Of a DNA stretch of 64,000 nt, positions 62,680 to 64,000 are shown one piece after another. The stretch spans positions 1,302,001 through 1,366,000 of the forward strand of contig NZ_CP107958.1 in NCBI RefSeq assembly GCF_036075115.1. The letters are read 5' to 3'. The notes under the pieces were generated by a model. It saw only the letters and a program-made list of their open reading frames with translations, was not told the origin of the DNA and ran no database searches. Source of the stretch: Streptomyces sp. NBC_00377 (GTDB lineage: Bacteria; Actinomycetota; Actinomycetes; Streptomycetales; Streptomycetaceae). Each line of letters opens with the position of its first letter. Position 1 is the first letter of the stretch. The translations under genes and the position numbers were made by a program.

Positions 62680-62710
62680 ACCGTAGGACCTCAAGCAACC
62701 TTGAGGTCAA
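62680..62710 (-). promoter_or_regulatory. SoxR-box promoter of the ABC exporter, MerR-type architecture
   Basis: The dyad CCTCAAGCAACCTTGAGG (62689-62706) has both 7-bp arms of the SoxR consensus; only the four central bases differ. It lies between -35 TTGACC (62705-62710) and -10 TACGGT (62680-62685) with exactly 19 bp between them, the long spacer used by MerR-family activators. Seven bases separate the -10 from the ATG, so the mRNA should be leaderless. Confidence 0.85.
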
Positions 62711-62771
62711 GATTTTCCCCACCTGTCGGGTGCAGACCTCCCCGCTGCCGAAGGATCAGACGAAGGACCCG

Positions 62772-63887
62772 ATGACCGTACGTAATGTTCCGTCCCCGCT
62801 TCCGCAACCCGCAGTTGGCGTCCTGCGGAGAGCCTCTTCGAGTGTGACAGTGGTTCCTGTTCCCGTTCCCGTGCCGGTTCCCGTTGCCGTGCCCGTGCCG
62901 GTCCCCGCGGCCGTGGCTGTGCCTGTATCGGTGCCCGTTGCTCCGGGCAGGCCGGCCCGACGCGTGCCGGTGCGGCAGCTGCTCTGTCTGCTTCCGCTGC
63001 TGCTGGTCACCGTGGTCGCGGTGCGCCACCGGTCCGTGCTCGCCGAGGGCTTCGCGCAGTTGCGGAGCGCGCAGTGGCCGTGGCTGCTGGCCGCGGTCGG
63101 GGCCACCTGCCTGACCTGGGTCGCCGCGGCCGTCACCCGGCAGGGCGCGGTGGTGGAGCGCTTGCCCGCGGGGCGGCTGCTGGCCGCGCAGTTCGCGGCG
63201 GGCGCGGCGAACCACCTGCTGCCGACGGGACTCGGCGCGAGCGCGGTCAACCTGCGTTTCATGGCCGTGTGCGGGGTGCCGCTGGCCCGCTCCTCCGCGG
63301 CCCTCGCGCTGTACCTGCTGGCGGAGGGCGTGGCCCGGGTGGGTCTGCTGAGCGTGCTGCTGCTCGTCTTCCCCGACGCGCTGCGGCTCGGCTCCCTGCT
63401 GCCCGACGGGGCGCTCGGCCCGCTGCTGGGCGGCCTCGGGGCGGCCGTCCTCGTGGTGGCGGGCGCGCTCGCCCTCGTACGGAGGCTGCGGTCGGCGGTG
63501 TGCTCCTTCCTGCGCACCGCGCTCGGCGAGGCGCGCTCGGTGCACTCCTCGCCGGCCCGGGCGCTGGCCCTGTGGGGCGGCTCGCTGGCGTTCCCGCTGC
63601 TCCAGGCGACCGGTCTGGCCGCGGTGGGACTGGCGTTGGGGCTGCCGGTGCCGGTGGCGCACATGGTGGTCGCCTACCTGGCGGCCACGGCGGCCGTCGC
63701 GCTGGTCCCGACGCCGGGCGGGATCGGCTCGGTGGAGGCGGCGCTGATCGTGGCGCTGGTGGCGGCGGGCGGCCCGGTCGCGATCGCGACGGCCGTGGTG
63801 CTCGGTTACCGGATCATCACGGTGTGGCTGCCGCTGGTGCCGGGGGCGCTGACGCTGGGGGCACTGGTACGGATGAAGGTCATCTGA
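62772..63887 (+). CDS. UPF0104/lysylphosphatidylglycerol-synthase-type membrane protein with Val-Pro-rich N-terminus
   Basis: 371 residues. Residues about 25-57 are an alternating Val/Pro/Ala tract (such as PVPVPVPVPVAVPVPVP), then about eight membrane spans of the UPF0104/AglD2 type: LAAVGATCLTWVAAAVTRQG, AGAANHLLPTGLGASAVNLR, ALVPTPGGIGSVEAALIVAL and VVLGYRIITVWLPLVPGALT. The GxGxxE-like segment PTPGGIGSVEAALI is characteristic. Possible flippase or lipid-modifying role; no soluble synthetase domain. AAGGAC lies before the ATG. It diverges from the SoxR-controlled exporter across 99 bp. The final 113 bp of the window show no gene. Confidence 0.85.
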   Translation: MTVRNVPSPLPQPAVGVLRRASSSVTVVPVPVPVPVPVAVPVPVPAAVAVPVSVPVAPGRPARRVPVRQLLCLLPLLLVTVVAVRHRSVLAEGFAQLRSAQWPWLLAAVGATCLTWVAAAVTRQGAVVERLPAGRLLAAQFAAGAANHLLPTGLGASAVNLRFMAVCGVPLARSSAALALYLLAEGVARVGLLSVLLLVFPDALRLGSLLPDGALGPLLGGLGAAVLVVAGALALVRRLRSAVCSFLRTALGEARSVHSSPARALALWGGSLAFPLLQATGLAAVGLALGLPVPVAHMVVAYLAATAAVALVPTPGGIGSVEAALIVALVAAGGPVAIATAVVLGYRIITVWLPLVPGALTLGALVRMKVI

Positions 63888-64000
63888 GGCACCTCACGGC
63901 CCTTGGCCCCGACCCCGGCCCCAGCCGCCGAGCCGGCGGTCCCTCGGTGGCCCGACGCCCCGGTCCGGGCCGGCGGTCCCACGGTCTCCCGATGCCCCGG

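Overview
The window is chromosomal DNA from a Streptomyces or close actinobacterial relative. GC content is very high, coding regions have GC-rich third codon positions, GTG starts and ATGA/GTGA overlaps are common, and many families are typical of Streptomyces (DUF5994, DUF5709, DUF2267, DUF5134, ANTAR, SpoIIE-type PP2C with STAS, MMPL with its two-component system, SoxR-type promoter). Gene remnants are unusually dense, as expected of a variable chromosome arm.

Region 1 (1-4030, minus strand) is the proximal part of a type II Wadjet anti-plasmid system, jetA-jetB-jetC, with jetC cut by the left edge. Region 2 (about 4145-21430) is a 17-kb conflict island bounded by two colinear ~200-bp direct repeats. 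It carries a 3,234-residue secreted RHS/YD polymorphic toxin with a Hint domain and a deaminase-like C-terminal toxin, a HEAT-like immunity candidate just downstream, two divergently oriented secreted beta-propeller lectin-like proteins whose 3' parts are nearly identical, and a broken AbiEii-type nucleotidyltransferase with its partner gene.

Region 3 (21.7-31.4 kb) mixes intact genes (PP2C phosphatase, DUF5994, FKBP, COG4705 membrane protein, GT-C glycosyltransferase, BlaI regulator with three operator-like dyads, DJ-1/PfpI) with truncated remnants: IS5 transposase, RHS, MFS, UPF0104, M56 peptidase, and a response regulator deleted into a histidine kinase. Region 4 (31.4-41.5 kb) is a stress and redox group: DUF1931 histone-fold protein, two DUF2267 proteins, luciferase-like oxidoreductase, aldo/keto reductase with FMN reductase, aldehyde dehydrogenase, NAD(P)-binding protein, and a 9-bp minisatellite.

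Region 5 (41.7-52.7 kb) holds export and resistance genes: a short UvrA-like protein, an MMPL exporter with histidine kinase and response regulator, a long bidirectional hairpin, a frameshifted FadR-type regulator fused by deletion to a DUF5134 remnant, and a YtrA-type GntR/ABC operon. Region 6 (52.8-57.7 kb) has a gutted methyltransferase, a NodB-type deacetylase with altered motifs, and an ANTAR / PP2C / STAS signalling group. Region 7 (57.7-63.9 kb) has cydA-cydB and an ABC exporter whose promoter carries a near-consensus SoxR box in MerR-type 19-bp spacing with a leaderless start, followed by a UPF0104 protein with a Val-Pro-rich N-terminus.

No rRNA, tRNA or CRISPR array was seen. Domain names come from recognising sequence patterns by eye, not from database searches.
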